Of a stretch of DNA of 49,633 bases, positions 49,066 to 49,633 are shown one piece after another. The stretch comes from Candidatus Latescibacterota bacterium (GTDB taxonomy: Bacteria > Latescibacterota > UBA2968 > UBA8231), in the NCBI GenBank assembly GCA_022819745.1, contig JAJEGS010000038.1, forward strand, positions 1 to 49,633, read 5' to 3'. The first letter of the stretch is position 1; each line of letters opens with the position of its first letter. Below the pieces are notes generated by a model. That model ran no database searches, was not told the origin of the DNA, and saw only the letters and a program-made list of their open reading frames with translations. Position numbers and translations under genes: made by a program.

Positions 49066-49283
49066 AAGGGGGATATTGTCACCTGTTCTTCAGCCAGTGC
49101 CGCCGCATAGTCGAAGCAAGCGAGAACATCTTCCAATTGCACAGAAGGATATTCTCGCAGGAGCGCTTCAATAGTATCCCCGTTGGCAAGCATTCGGAGG
49201 ATTTGATGCACGGGAATGCGCGTCCCCTTAATACATGCTTGGCCGTGACACACTTTAGGATCAACGGTAATTCGGTTGTCCAT
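49062..49283 (-). CDS. DUF433 antitoxin
   Basis: A 73-residue DUF433 protein: MDNRITVDPKVCHGQACIKGTRIPVHQILRMLANG, then YPSVQLEDVLACFDYAAALAEEQ. The ATG at 49283 follows AGGAG eight bases upstream and is preferred to 49301. It precedes and overlaps (ATGA) the DUF5615 gene, forming the usual toxin-antitoxin pair. It is the second DUF433 in the window, but the first (4690) has no partner. Confidence 0.82.
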   Translation of the reverse strand: MDNRITVDPKVCHGQACIKGTRIPVHQILRMLANGDTIEALLREYPSVQLEDVLACFDYAAALAEEQVTISPL

Positions 49284-49499
49284 GATCACATCTCCTGACA
49301 TTTTAGTGATTTAGTGCCGTTACAAGGAATATAACACTTGAAACGATCTCCCCGACCCGCAAACGAGCTTTGGGCTGACGTCCAAGACCTCCTTCAAGAT
49401 GGAAGTACGCATTGAACGGTTTGTCAGCGACAGGTTTGGGCACAATCTACTTCCCCCCTCTACATTCTCGCGCTACTGTGGTTTAAACCGAACGCGGAT

Positions 49500-49633
49500 T
49501 CAACTCGTAAGTGCAATTTCGCCATGTTTAGGTTGCCCTCTTGTTTCTTGGGCTAAGATTTCATGCGGCGTTTGAAATGCCAATCCCTTTCGCGGTCGAT
49601 GATTGAGCCGATCCCTGATGTGGTGTATCTGCG
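49500..49633 (-). mobile_element. IS30-family transposase, C-terminal end, cut by the window edge
   Basis: The minus frame reads RDRLNHRPRKGLAFQTPHEIL followed by about 20 residues (ETRGQPKHGEIALTS) and a stop at 49500. Short basic RLNxRPRK followed by TPxE is the conserved C-terminus of IS30-type DDE transposases. The rest of the element is beyond the right edge. The 198 bases between it and the DUF433 gene contain no recognised gene. Confidence 0.75.

Overview
The window is about 49.6 kb of GC-rich Gram-negative bacterial DNA. Evidence for the cell type is a TonB-dependent receptor, several lipobox lipoproteins and an aquaporin. The gene content is PhyH dioxygenases, Gfo/Idh/MocA oxidoreductases, HpcH/HpaI aldolases, ankyrin lipoproteins and many toxin-antitoxin genes. 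This resembles uncultivated, often sponge- or particle-associated lineages such as Poribacteria or Latescibacterota. That placement is an inference from gene content; there is no rRNA or marker gene here. No rRNA, tRNA or CRISPR array was found.

Region 1 (1-11.4 kb) is a defence island. A type I restriction system (hsdS at the left edge, hsdR at 8.3-11.4 kb) is split by about 7 kb of accessory genes. These are an OLD-like ATPase/TOPRIM gene, a candidate nuclease of unknown family, DUF2442, an orphan DUF433 antitoxin, a HEPN-MNT pair whose genes overlap in a dual-coding repeat, and a Schlafen/AlbA protein. Two recombination scars are readable: a copy of the hsdS 3' end just after the OLD-like gene, and a small chimeric ORF joining the 5' end of hsdR to the 3' end of the OLD-like gene.

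Region 2 (11.4-13.6 kb, minus strand) is a short operon: SDR epimerase, secreted CBM9-like protein, and a lipoprotein peroxiredoxin. The peroxiredoxin carries an in-frame UGA exactly where the family has its first redox cysteine (UxxC). A well-formed bacterial SECIS-like hairpin lies at the right distance downstream. I read it as a selenoprotein; this is the strongest single finding.

Region 3 (13.7-28.8 kb) holds sugar transport. Two tandem paralogous solute-binding lipoproteins and a MalF-type permease are separated from the MalG-type permease by a 4.6-kb accessory insert. The insert contains an Rpn-type nuclease, a DUF4258 toxin followed by a YgiT zinc finger fused to a large HEPN-like domain, and two ankyrin proteins. 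After the insert come a complete ribose-type ABC transporter, an epimerase and a gamma-glutamyltranspeptidase.

Region 4 (28.8-43.1 kb) starts with an AAA/DUF4143 ATPase that has a strikingly palindromic promoter/operator. A sugar-acid and polyol catabolism block follows: enolase-superfamily dehydratase, APH-type kinase, three Gfo/Idh/MocA oxidoreductases, TIM-barrel isomerase, PhyH dioxygenase, two HpcH/HpaI aldolases, a transaldolase-like aldolase, an unknown conserved protein and a Kelch protein. A dispersed repeat flanks the PhyH-oxidoreductase pair.

Region 5 (43.1 kb to the end) contains an internally deleted M19 dipeptidase remnant, a DppA-type M55 aminopeptidase, a large TonB-dependent receptor with a strong terminator, an aquaporin, an AbrB antitoxin gene broken by a stop codon, a DUF433/DUF5615 toxin-antitoxin pair with a shortened toxin, and the 3' end of an IS30-family transposase at the right edge.
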